DNA of 6,125 nucleotides. It comes from Saprospiraceae bacterium. Lineage in GTDB: Bacteria > Bacteroidota > Bacteroidia > Chitinophagales > Saprospiraceae. The translations under genes were made by a program, and so were the position numbers. Position 1 is the stretch's first letter. Each line of letters starts with the position of its first letter. Under the pieces are notes generated by a model that worked only from the letters and a program-made list of their open reading frames with translations, searched no databases and was not told where the DNA came from. The DNA is taken from contig SKYC01000321.1 of the NCBI GenBank assembly GCA_007128085.1, positions 1 through 6,125 of the forward strand, written 5' to 3'. Positions 1 to 6,125 of this stretch are shown one piece after another.

Positions 1-11
1 CGGGATTCTAT

Positions 12-19
12 TATTTTTG
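12..19 (+). promoter_or_regulatory. Possible Bacteroidota-type -7 promoter element for the moxR operon
   Basis: The octamer TATTTTTG fits the TAnnTTTG consensus of the -7 box used by the primary sigma factor of Bacteroidota. It lies 26 bp before the first ATG of moxR, so a transcript starting a few bases downstream would have a leader of about 20 nt that is A-rich and has no Shine-Dalgarno sequence. The matching -33 TTG element would fall just outside the left edge and cannot be checked. The region is AT-rich, so a chance match is possible. The moxR frame is also open through this site, so it could lie inside a longer coding region. Confidence 0.4.
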
Positions 20-45
20 ATACAAAAAAAGTAGAAAAATCGACG

Positions 46-1062
46 ATGATGAATGAATATGTTCAAGGAGAAGAAATCAAGAAGATAGAGGAAAAAATTT
101 ACGCTGAGAGTCAGTGGGTGGAGGAGCTGAAGCGATCTGCGGCGGAAGTTTTGGTGGGTCAGCACGATATGGTAGAAAGGCTACTCATAGGCTTGCTCAC
201 CGGAGGTCATATTCTGCTGGAGGGTTTGCCCGGTCTGGCAAAGACCCTGGCGATCAAAACCCTTTCTTCTGCAGTGGGCGGGAAGTTCCAAAGGATACAA
301 TTCACTCCTGACCTGCTGCCCGCCGACGTAATAGGTACCATGATTTACAATCCCGATAAAAAGGATTTTGAAGTAAAAAAAGGGCCCATTTTTGCCAACT
401 TTATTCTCGCAGATGAGATCAACAGATCGCCCGCCAAAGTTCAGAGTGCTCTGTTGGAGGCCATGCAGGAAAGACAGGTAACCATCGGCCCCCATACTTT
501 TAAACTGGACGATCCATTTCTCGTTTTGGCAACCCAAAACCCCATAGATCAGGAGGGGACTTATCCCCTGCCCGAAGCTCAGATGGATCGGTTTATGCTC
601 AAGGTATTGATTGCCTATCCCGGCCGGGACGAAGAGCTCGAAATTATGAGAAGGAACCTGAAGGGAGATTCAATGAGCCAACAAGTGGAGCGGGTCACCG
701 ATCCCGTGAAGATTCTGGAGGGCAGAAAACTGGTTGAACAGGTCTATATGGATGAAAAGGTAGAAAAGTACATTGTAGACCTTGTTTTTGCCACTCGATT
801 CCCACAAAGGCATCCTCAATTGTCAAAATTGCGATCGTTGATCCAATATGGGAGTTCCCCCAGAGCCACTATTTCTCTTGGAAAAGCGGCAAAAGCACTT
901 GCCTTTATTCACAGGAGGGGATTTGTCATTCCCGACGATGTTCGCAATATCGCCCGGGATGTTTTAAGACATCGCATTGCCCTTACTTATGAAGCGGAAG
1001 CTGAAGGCATAAAAGTTGAATCTATCATTGACGAAATCCTGAAAGAACTGGAAGTTTTATAG
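46..1062 (+). CDS. moxR: MoxR family AAA+ ATPase
   Basis: This is a cytoplasmic AAA+ ATPase of the MoxR family (AAA_3 core plus AAA_lid_2), which acts as a chaperone-like remodeller with VWA-domain partners. The 338 residues match the usual family length. Visible motifs are the VGQ segment near residues 37-39, Walker A GLPGLAKT (60-67), Walker B LADE (121-124), sensor 1 ATQNP (162-166), the DRFMLK stretch (181-186) and the sensor 2 motif GSSPRA (269-274), with the helical lid reaching the C-terminus. All nucleotide-binding residues look intact. Two tandem ATGs (46 and 49) are candidate starts. Neither has a clear Shine-Dalgarno sequence, and the frame is open back to the window edge, so an upstream start cannot be excluded; the N-terminal length and the promoter-like element before it favour 46/49. 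It is first in a run of five co-directional genes that includes a DUF58 protein and BatA, the expected partners. Its specific client is unknown. Confidence 0.95.
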   Translation: MMNEYVQGEEIKKIEEKIYAESQWVEELKRSAAEVLVGQHDMVERLLIGLLTGGHILLEGLPGLAKTLAIKTLSSAVGGKFQRIQFTPDLLPADVIGTMIYNPDKKDFEVKKGPIFANFILADEINRSPAKVQSALLEAMQERQVTIGPHTFKLDDPFLVLATQNPIDQEGTYPLPEAQMDRFMLKVLIAYPGRDEELEIMRRNLKGDSMSQQVERVTDPVKILEGRKLVEQVYMDEKVEKYIVDLVFATRFPQRHPQLSKLRSLIQYGSSPRATISLGKAAKALAFIHRRGFVIPDDVRNIARDVLRHRIALTYEAEAEGIKVESIIDEILKELEVL

Positions 1063-1079
1063 TTGGAAAATGGCATGAG

Positions 1080-2309
1080 ATGATGAGAGTTTTGACGGCA
1101 TTACTGATTGGTTTATTTGCGCTCACGGGAAATACCGATGCCCGTGAAATGCCATTGTCGGGTAAGTACTGCGGGTACCTGGAGGATATTTATCCCGTCC
1201 ATTTTCATTTTTACAAAAACGAATTTGATGGCATCAGTGGTTTTGCTTATTTTCCATTGACCGGTGACAGCACCTGGATTGAAGTCGATGCGATAGAAGA
1301 AGGTCTCATGCTGACCGAATTTGACGAAAGGTCCAATCTGGTCGGCTATTACCTGTTGGAGAAAACCGGTGGAAACTGGGACGGAAGTTGGCGAAATGCC
1401 GATGGATCCATAGGCATGAGGATTTTTATCGAATCGTGTAAAGATGGAGAACCGATTGAAAGTCTTTACAGGGCTTCGGACAACAAGTGGTTAGAAACCT
1501 ATGAAGTAGAGGGTTGGCCCGGCAAAGGGCAGCTCTTGTTGTTTCGACAATCGGGCTGGTCAATCAGTGCCGTGTTGACTGAGGAAAAAAACAGTAGAAA
1601 GAAAATTTTTTTACGTGGGGATTGTCTCGATCCCGGATGTCTCAACATCGGTCTTTTAAGTCAATCGACCGAGAGTGACCTCTTTGTGGAAGTGGATCGG
1701 ACTCCCAATCGACCGAGCCTCACGGTCTTCAGTTCTCCCGGGGAAGATATATACCGGATGGAGAAAAAGGGCAGCTGGAAGGCCGAGGTAATTTACAGTT
1801 TTAATAAACACTTTGTCTTCGATGCAGTAATTCCCGATTTTGGGCCATTGTTTTTAAATTCAGTGGAGGAGCAATCGGCGCGTTGGTTGGCAGAGTCTGT
1901 GCTGAAATTTGACCGAGATCGCGATCAACTTCAAAGGAGGTTTGGAGAGAAATTTGCTCAAAGAAATTACATCTGGTTAGAAGTGGTCGAGCTGTCTGAC
2001 CACTTGATCAGTGGATATCTGGAATGGATTTCAAACGATGGCAGTGAAGCCATGAAGGGCTTTGTATTTGACAGAGAAAAAAATCAGTTTTTTTTGGAAG
2101 AGGACTTAAAGTACCTCGGTATCCTTCCAGTGGATGCTGAGAAAAGTAAAGGAGATCACACAAAACCTGAGGGAGTTTTGATTCCCGTTTCCGGAGGGTA
2201 TCAATACGTTTCCCCTCTCGATGCCATAAGTGGTAGGGATTATCGTTTTATACTGCCAAAAAAAGAAAGTAAACGCATACCCCGGGCCTACAGGAGTTGG
2301 TTTAAATAA
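1080..2309 (+). CDS. Exported protein of unknown function, possibly with a degenerate DUF3298/RsiV-like C-terminal domain
   Basis: I do not recognise this 409-residue protein as a named family. Residues 1-21 form a good signal peptide: an Arg, a hydrophobic core, then a TDA cleavage site. No lipobox Cys or later membrane segment is seen, so it is probably periplasmic or secreted. Residues 28-117 are rich in alternating beta-strand patterns (YCGYLE, HFHFY, GISGFAYFP, then GNWDGSW), like the lipocalin-like modules common in Bacteroidota exported proteins. A charged helical stretch lies at about 260-292. Residues 298-342 (LISGYLEW, then FVFDREKNQFFLEEDL) recall the DUF3298/RsiV C-terminal pattern, in which a strand pair is followed by FDxxxG and a D-L turn; this is a tentative resemblance. 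Four cysteines (31, 120, 182, 187) remain in the mature chain and could form disulfides. It starts 17 bp after moxR at tandem ATGs (1080/1083), and its stop codon abuts the DUF58 start, so it is almost certainly co-transcribed. A link to MoxR function is inferred from position only. Confidence 0.85.
   Translation: MMRVLTALLIGLFALTGNTDAREMPLSGKYCGYLEDIYPVHFHFYKNEFDGISGFAYFPLTGDSTWIEVDAIEEGLMLTEFDERSNLVGYYLLEKTGGNWDGSWRNADGSIGMRIFIESCKDGEPIESLYRASDNKWLETYEVEGWPGKGQLLLFRQSGWSISAVLTEEKNSRKKIFLRGDCLDPGCLNIGLLSQSTESDLFVEVDRTPNRPSLTVFSSPGEDIYRMEKKGSWKAEVIYSFNKHFVFDAVIPDFGPLFLNSVEEQSARWLAESVLKFDRDRDQLQRRFGEKFAQRNYIWLEVVELSDHLISGYLEWISNDGSEAMKGFVFDREKNQFFLEEDLKYLGILPVDAEKSKGDHTKPEGVLIPVSGGYQYVSPLDAISGRDYRFILPKKESKRIPRAYRSWFK
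2292..2296 (+). promoter_or_regulatory. Possible Shine-Dalgarno sequence for the DUF58 gene
   Basis: AGGAG lies inside the last codons of the preceding gene, 13 nt before the ATG at 2310 and 22 nt before the alternative ATG at 2319. The spacing is long, but it favours 2310. Because the upstream stop codon directly abuts this ATG, translational coupling may matter more than this site. Confidence 0.3.
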
Positions 2310-3200
2310 ATGCATCCAATGTCGCACAGCAAGGAAAAAGAACTGTTGAAAAAAGTCAGGCGTCTCGAAATTAAAGCGAGACGAATGAGCGAACAGCAGC
2401 TCATAGGCGATTACAAAAGCGCATTTAAAGGGAGTGGATTGTCGTTTGCCGAAGTGCGCCCATACCAATACGGAGATGAGGTGCGCAATATTGACTGGAA
2501 GGTTACTGCCCGTGCCGGTCAGCCTTACGTTAAAATGTTTGAGGAAGAGCGGGAGTCCTCGGTTTTAATCATCCTGGACAACAGCGCATCGATGTTTTAC
2601 GGAAGCCAAAACTCTTCAAAGAGGGAACTGGCAGTAGAAATTGCAGCGGTTTTGGCTTACTCCGCTATCAGCAGCAATGACCGGGTGGGATTGCTCTTAT
2701 TTGATACCGAAGACAAGGTTTTTATCCCCCCGAAAAAAGGTAGGAATCACTTACTCAATATCTTGTCGCAATTGGTAAGAAACGAAGAGGTCAAAGGGGG
2801 TGAAACAAAGTTGGGATCGGTTTTTCGGTATTTAATGGAAACCCAATCCACTTTTAATAATTGCTTTCTGATTTCCGACTTTCAGTCGGCCGATTTTTCC
2901 ACCGAAATTAAACCAGTGGCCTTGAAATTCGACCTGGTGGGCTTGTGGATAGAAGACCCATCCGAAGTGGATTTTCCATTGAAGGGATGGATAGAAATGA
3001 GAGATATGGAGTCCGGAAAATCCACCGTTTTTTACAATGAATCCTCATCCGGTGCGGTTAAACAGCGCCGGGATTTTCAACTGAATCATTGGAGGACATG
3101 CAAAAGGCTGTTCAGAAGTGCCGGCGCCGACTTGTTGAAACTTCAGGTGGGAAAAGCCTATATTCCTCCGATTTTAAAATTCTTTAAAAGCAGAAAATAA
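2310..3200 (+). CDS. DUF58 family protein with VWA-like domain, MoxR partner
   Basis: The protein belongs to the DUF58 family, which is usually encoded beside MoxR ATPases and is thought to be their cytoplasmic VWA-type partner. The family signature is clear: GDYKSAFKGSG (33-43), RPYQYGDEVRNIDWK (50-64), TARAG (66-70), YVKMFEEER (73-81), then a hydrophobic strand leading to LDNSASM (89-95). That last motif supplies the DxSxS metal-site (MIDAS) residues D90, S92 and S94. A candidate threonine is T166 (GETKLGS), and D190 in LISDF sits where the third MIDAS aspartate is expected. At 296 residues it is normal length for the short, soluble Bacteroidota form, and no membrane segment is seen. The start at 2310 abuts the upstream TAA (TAAATG), suggesting coupled translation; a second in-frame ATG at 2319 is possible. 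The next gene starts 4 bp downstream. Confidence 0.93.
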   Translation: MHPMSHSKEKELLKKVRRLEIKARRMSEQQLIGDYKSAFKGSGLSFAEVRPYQYGDEVRNIDWKVTARAGQPYVKMFEEERESSVLIILDNSASMFYGSQNSSKRELAVEIAAVLAYSAISSNDRVGLLLFDTEDKVFIPPKKGRNHLLNILSQLVRNEEVKGGETKLGSVFRYLMETQSTFNNCFLISDFQSADFSTEIKPVALKFDLVGLWIEDPSEVDFPLKGWIEMRDMESGKSTVFYNESSSGAVKQRRDFQLNHWRTCKRLFRSAGADLLKLQVGKAYIPPILKFFKSRK

Positions 3201-3204
3201 ACCG

Positions 3205-4173
3205 ATGGGACGTATCAAACGTATATTGGGAATCTTTTACCTTTTAATTTTTACCCTCTTTTCGGCTGAAGGGCAAGAGGTGGTGATGTTTCAGACCGAT
3301 AGGGAAGCGGTCGTGCTCGGGGAATCCTTTGAAGTCAGGTATTGGCTGCCCTTTTTCAATGAGGGACAAGGAGATGTAGAATGGCAATGGGAGGAAGTGA
3401 AGAAGAGAGAGAATATTGAAGTGCTTGGAGCGGATGACTACAGGACCGATAGTACATTTGAGATCAGCCTGCAATTGGCGGTATTTGATACCGGCCAGGT
3501 GTTTGTAACGACTATAACGGCCGTGTATCGCCTCGGGAACCAGGAGTTGTTAGCGAAAAGTGATTCCATGGAAATGAATGTTTTAATTCCGGAGGGTTAC
3601 ATTCCCGAATTGCTTCCGATAGAAACCATAATTACAGAGCCGGAACCATTGGATTGGTGGATTTTTTCGGCGGTAGTTCTGGCAGTGGTACTCGCTTTGT
3701 TGTTGATGTGGATTTTTAGCAGAAAAAAGAAGAGGCAAAGGTTGGACTCCCTTGAGTTCGAACAGCCGAAAGACCCCAATGAAGTGGCTTTGGCCGAGCT
3801 AAGAGAACTCTCCGAAAGTGATTTTCTCTACTCGGGACAAGTAGAGGCTTATTACACCCGCCTGAGTTATATCTGGAGAAAGTGGATTGAAAACCGATTT
3901 GGAATCAAAGCCCTTGAGATGACGGAGTCTGAACTGTCTCGGGAACTCGGCAAACTGGAACTGGAAACCGGTGAAGTCGAGGCGTTCGGTAAAGTTTTGA
4001 AGACCATGGGTTATATAAAATACGCCAGGGCTAAAGCGGATCCTGAATTCCATCGGACTTCTTTTTCGGGCATAAAAGCCTGGGTTGAAAAGACTCAGGA
4101 ACAAGACAATGCACCCGACCCGGAAGATGCGGATGCGGAAATTACAGACCGCTCGGACGGAAGTGAGCGTTGA
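3205..4173 (+). CDS. Single-pass membrane protein with BatD-like periplasmic domain and DUF4381-like cytoplasmic tail
   Basis: The 322-residue product has a signal peptide (about 1-23, cleavage near SAEG/QE) and a beta-rich periplasmic part (24-150). One transmembrane helix follows (about 151-172), then a basic RKKKRQR stop-transfer cluster, so the tail is cytoplasmic. The periplasmic part has the pattern of BatD-like domains: an early VVLGESFEVRYWLP strand pair, FDTGQVFVTT (94-103) and a closing MEMNVLIPE strand. The helical tail (about 190-297) contains YYTRLSYIWRKWIENRFGI and an ALEMTESEL segment, resembling the DUF4381-type tails found in MoxR/VWA operons. The last 24 residues are acidic and probably disordered. 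It is much shorter than classical BatD. Its position between the DUF58 gene and batA is where Bacteroidota often carry such a protein. It could link periplasmic sensing or client contact to the cytoplasmic ATPase, but that is inference. No Shine-Dalgarno sequence is evident before the ATG. Confidence 0.85.
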   Translation: MGRIKRILGIFYLLIFTLFSAEGQEVVMFQTDREAVVLGESFEVRYWLPFFNEGQGDVEWQWEEVKKRENIEVLGADDYRTDSTFEISLQLAVFDTGQVFVTTITAVYRLGNQELLAKSDSMEMNVLIPEGYIPELLPIETIITEPEPLDWWIFSAVVLAVVLALLLMWIFSRKKKRQRLDSLEFEQPKDPNEVALAELRELSESDFLYSGQVEAYYTRLSYIWRKWIENRFGIKALEMTESELSRELGKLELETGEVEAFGKVLKTMGYIKYARAKADPEFHRTSFSGIKAWVEKTQEQDNAPDPEDADAEITDRSDGSER

Positions 4174-4228
4174 AAAATGTGGATTTTATGTGGGTGCCTG
4201 CAAGACTGTGGTGAGAAAAATTTTAATT

Positions 4229-4234
4229 AGAAGG
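4229..4234 (+). promoter_or_regulatory. Shine-Dalgarno-like AGAAGG before batA
   Basis: AGAAGG ends 9 nt before the ATG at 4244. An in-frame TAA at 4235-4237 rules out an earlier start, so this weak site supports 4244. It lies in a 70-bp gap, the longest in the operon, in which no TAnnTTTG promoter motif was found. Confidence 0.35.
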
Positions 4235-4243
4235 TAAAAGTTT

Positions 4244-5254
4244 ATGAGAGAATTGAGTCAGCTGTCTTTTGAACATCCGATATTCCTGCTCCTGATCGTT
4301 CCCTGGGGGATATGGATGTATTGGAGGTGGATGCGATCCGGCGATTCAAACACTTCCGGAAATGTGCTGATTTCTCTGCATTCTGAACTACTTTCAAAAC
4401 CGGCAAACTTATTCAGCAGACTGTTCAGCAAGCGATATGTATTGCTGGACGGGGCGGTATTTTTTCTGATTTTGGCCCTGGCCAATCCGGGTACTTACGA
4501 AGAAGAAGTTCTGCTTGAAGGGGAGGGGACAGACATTGTAATTGCCCTCGACTTGTCCAGTTCCATGTTGGCCAAAGACTTTGAACCGGATCGGTTGGAA
4601 GCTTCAAAAAAGCTCATGATCGAATTTATAGAGAACCGTCCGTTGGATCGGTTTGCAGTAGTGGCATTCGCGGGTGAGAGCATCACGCAGAGTCCTCTGA
4701 CACAAGATCAAATCCATTTGAGGAAGCGAATAGAAGAAATGGAGTGCGGTATGATTGATGATGGCACTGCCATTGGCATGGGATTGGCGACCTCTCTGAC
4801 GCGTTTGAGAGATACAGACCCGGGTACCGGAATGGTGATACTGCTTACCGATGGAGTCAACAATACCGGATATATAGAACCCATGACGGCTGCCCGAATG
4901 GCGAGGGAAATGGGAGTAAAGGTTTATACCATCGGTGTGGGTAGCCGCGGTTTGGCCCGCGCACCTGTCAGCAGGAACCGGGATGGATCATTGGTTTTTG
5001 GCAATGTAAGGGTTGAAATTGACGAGCAGTTGTTAAGAGAAATTTCCGATATGACCGGAGGTCTTTACTTCAGGGCAGATGACGAGAGGGCCCTGGAGGA
5101 AATTTATGACATCATAGATGAAATGGAAAAGACAGAAACCATTGTTGAAGCGGTATTGCACTTCAGTTCTTTTTACAGATATCCGGCAATGGCCGCTATG
5201 TCGCTTATGTTTTTGTACTTTTTACCACAGTTAATCCTCCGAAAGTTTCCGTAG
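4244..5254 (+). CDS. batA: BatA-type membrane protein with VWA domain
   Basis: This is a BatA family inner-membrane protein. The N-terminal BatA region (FEHPIFLLLIVP, 9-20) forms the first membrane helix (about 12-28), a second helix spans about 66-81, and a third closes the protein (about 311-331). Between the second and third lies a VWA domain (about 97-295) with a complete MIDAS set: D103, S105 and S107 in DLSSS, T175 in GTAIG and D203 in LTDG. Other family hallmarks are KDFEPDRLEASK (111-122), VYTIGVGS (227-234), VEIDEQLL (257-264) and TGGLYFRA (271-278). At 336 residues it is full length. BatA is a membrane VWA component of MoxR-linked systems; in Bacteroides the bat genes were tied to oxygen tolerance, but the molecular client is not established. 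It is the last gene of the + strand run, and no batB, batC or long batD follows before the convergent neighbour. Confidence 0.94.
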   Translation: MRELSQLSFEHPIFLLLIVPWGIWMYWRWMRSGDSNTSGNVLISLHSELLSKPANLFSRLFSKRYVLLDGAVFFLILALANPGTYEEEVLLEGEGTDIVIALDLSSSMLAKDFEPDRLEASKKLMIEFIENRPLDRFAVVAFAGESITQSPLTQDQIHLRKRIEEMECGMIDDGTAIGMGLATSLTRLRDTDPGTGMVILLTDGVNNTGYIEPMTAARMAREMGVKVYTIGVGSRGLARAPVSRNRDGSLVFGNVRVEIDEQLLREISDMTGGLYFRADDERALEEIYDIIDEMEKTETIVEAVLHFSSFYRYPAMAAMSLMFLYFLPQLILRKFP

Positions 5255-5276
5255 TCCCGGACGTAAAAACTGGTTT

Positions 5277-6125
5277 CTACAGATCCGGCTGGGCAGAGAC
5301 CTTCTGCTCAAAAGCCTGTAGCGGTCCGTCGCTGTTGGAAATTAAAATCAGTTGACTACCATCTGCGCGTGAGAGTTTTCTGATTTTCCGCGCCTCATGA
5401 GAAGCCCAAAGTCCGTGTTCCCGATTTTCCATAAAGGTGTAAGAACCCTCTTCATTTCCGAGAAACAAAACGCCTTTAGAGGCATCGTATGGCCCCGACT
5501 CCACCTCTGCCCATTTGTAATTTCCCACGAGCAGAATGTCCTTGATTCCATCACCGTTAAAATCATCGACCATAATATCCATGACTTTGGAAATTTGGCC
5601 TTCATTGGGCAGGGTCTCTGCGACGTATTTTCCATTGCGCAGGTAAAAAATCGAGCTTTCTAAGTGATAAGCTTCCAGCCTTTTTGCTCCCTCGATTTCT
5701 TCCGGGCTGAAAATATCGTAAAGGGTGGCGTTTGAGTATTTTTGAAATCTCGGAAACTTTCTGCGCAGATTCGGCAATTGAGCGAGTAACAAATCCCTGC
5801 CGGGATAGGGATAGATTTCTCCATCGTAATAATAACAGAGAATGGGATCTATCATACCGTTGTTGTCAAAATCATCGGCAAAAATCATAAGCGGTTCTTC
5901 AGGAGAGGCCGTAAAACGGGCATTGATGCCGAGATTTCCCGCGATAATTTCTTTATTTCCATCTCCATTGAGGTCTTCTATGTGAAGAGTGGTCCACCAT
6001 CCATTGCTGTTTTCCAATCCGTAATCGGCCGTCTGGTCAGTGAATTTTCCATCCTCATACGCGTAGATTTTTATGGGCATCCACTCCCCGGTAACAATCA
6101 ATTCTTCCACCCCATTTCCATTGAG
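5277..6125 (-). CDS. FG-GAP/VCBS-repeat protein, C-terminal part (5' end outside window)
   Basis: The last 282 codons of a larger gene are visible; the frame is open to the right edge, where it already reads LNGNGVEELIVTGEW, a repeat motif, so the true start lies beyond the window. Numbering from the first visible codon, calcium-binding DxDxDG-type loops occur at 51-59 (DLNGDGNKE), 85-93 (DFDNNGMID) and 188-196 (DFNGDGIKD), each followed by a hydrophobic strand, as in FG-GAP/VCBS beta-propeller blades. Other motifs such as SNGWWT, GNLGIN, DPIL, YPYPGRD, YDIF and GPYDASKG match the C-terminal part of the long exported ASPIC/UnbV-type VCBS proteins of Bacteroidota, which usually exceed 1000 residues. 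The chain ends soon after the last strands (LQAFEQ, then a short tail), and no sorting domain of the type IX system is visible. The protein is expected to be outer-membrane or secreted; its role is unknown. It converges on batA with a 22-bp gap and is not part of that operon. Confidence 0.88.
   Translation of the reverse strand, partial: LNGNGVEELIVTGEWMPIKIYAYEDGKFTDQTADYGLENSNGWWTTLHIEDLNGDGNKEIIAGNLGINARFTASPEEPLMIFADDFDNNGMIDPILCYYYDGEIYPYPGRDLLLAQLPNLRRKFPRFQKYSNATLYDIFSPEEIEGAKRLEAYHLESSIFYLRNGKYVAETLPNEGQISKVMDIMVDDFNGDGIKDILLVGNYKWAEVESGPYDASKGVLFLGNEEGSYTFMENREHGLWASHEARKIRKLSRADGSQLILISNSDGPLQAFEQKVSAQPDL

Noticed and set aside
181..537. Antisense reading frame of 118 codons across the moxR gene
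   Set aside because: It lies wholly within a strongly conserved MoxR coding region and its translation has no recognisable features; a shadow frame.
2077..2095. A7 and T8 homopolymer runs inside the unknown exported gene, as a phase-variation tract
   Set aside because: Both encode sensible residues in an intact frame, similar A-runs occur elsewhere in the window, and nothing suggests a switchable surface antigen.
4177..4230. 17-codon reading frame with three cysteines in the gap before batA
   Set aside because: It is very short, has no ribosome-binding site and no recognisable product; three cysteines in such a peptide can arise by chance.
5263..5280. Near-palindrome GTAAAAACTGGTTTCTAC in the convergent intergenic gap, as a bidirectional terminator
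   Set aside because: The stem is AT-rich with a mismatch and only about seven positions long, and no T-tract follows on either side.
5257..5288. Inverted repeat CCGGA/TCCGG flanking the convergent gap
   Set aside because: Only five base pairs with a 22-base loop, and the right arm lies inside the FG-GAP coding region; likely chance.
6108..6110. GTG as the start codon of the minus-strand FG-GAP gene
   Set aside because: The frame continues to the window edge, and the codons before it (LNGNG) complete a repeat motif with the residues after it, so this is an internal valine.

Overview
The window most likely comes from a member of the Bacteroidota. The evidence is a MoxR/DUF58/BatA gene set of the kind usual in that phylum, weak or absent Shine-Dalgarno sequences before most genes, a TAnnTTTG-type promoter element near the left edge, and a large FG-GAP/VCBS-repeat protein typical of marine and soil Bacteroidota. 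The exact lineage cannot be fixed from the sequence.

Layout. Positions 1-45 hold a likely promoter and a short A-rich leader. Five genes follow on the + strand and look like one transcription unit: a MoxR AAA+ ATPase (46-1062), a secreted protein of unknown function (1080-2309), a DUF58 protein with a degenerate VWA fold (2310-3200), a single-pass membrane protein with a BatD-like periplasmic part (3205-4173), and a BatA-type membrane VWA protein (4244-5254). Spacings are 17, 0, 4 and 70 bp. A convergent gene on the - strand (5277-6125) ends 22 bp from batA. It is the C-terminal part of a calcium-loop FG-GAP/VCBS protein whose start lies outside the window.

How the genes probably work together. 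MoxR ATPases pair with VWA-domain partners to remodel or mature client proteins. Here the cytoplasmic ATPase could act with the DUF58 protein, while BatA and the BatD-like protein carry the system at and across the inner membrane. The clients are unknown. In Bacteroides the bat genes have been linked to oxygen tolerance, but nothing in the window shows that role here.

The two less ordinary points are a 409-residue exported protein sitting between moxR and the DUF58 gene, which are usually adjacent, and the operon ending after a single VWA gene, with no batB, batC or full-length batD before the convergent neighbour. No RNA genes, mobile elements, CRISPR arrays or clear terminators were seen. 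No stretch over 300 bases lacks a gene.
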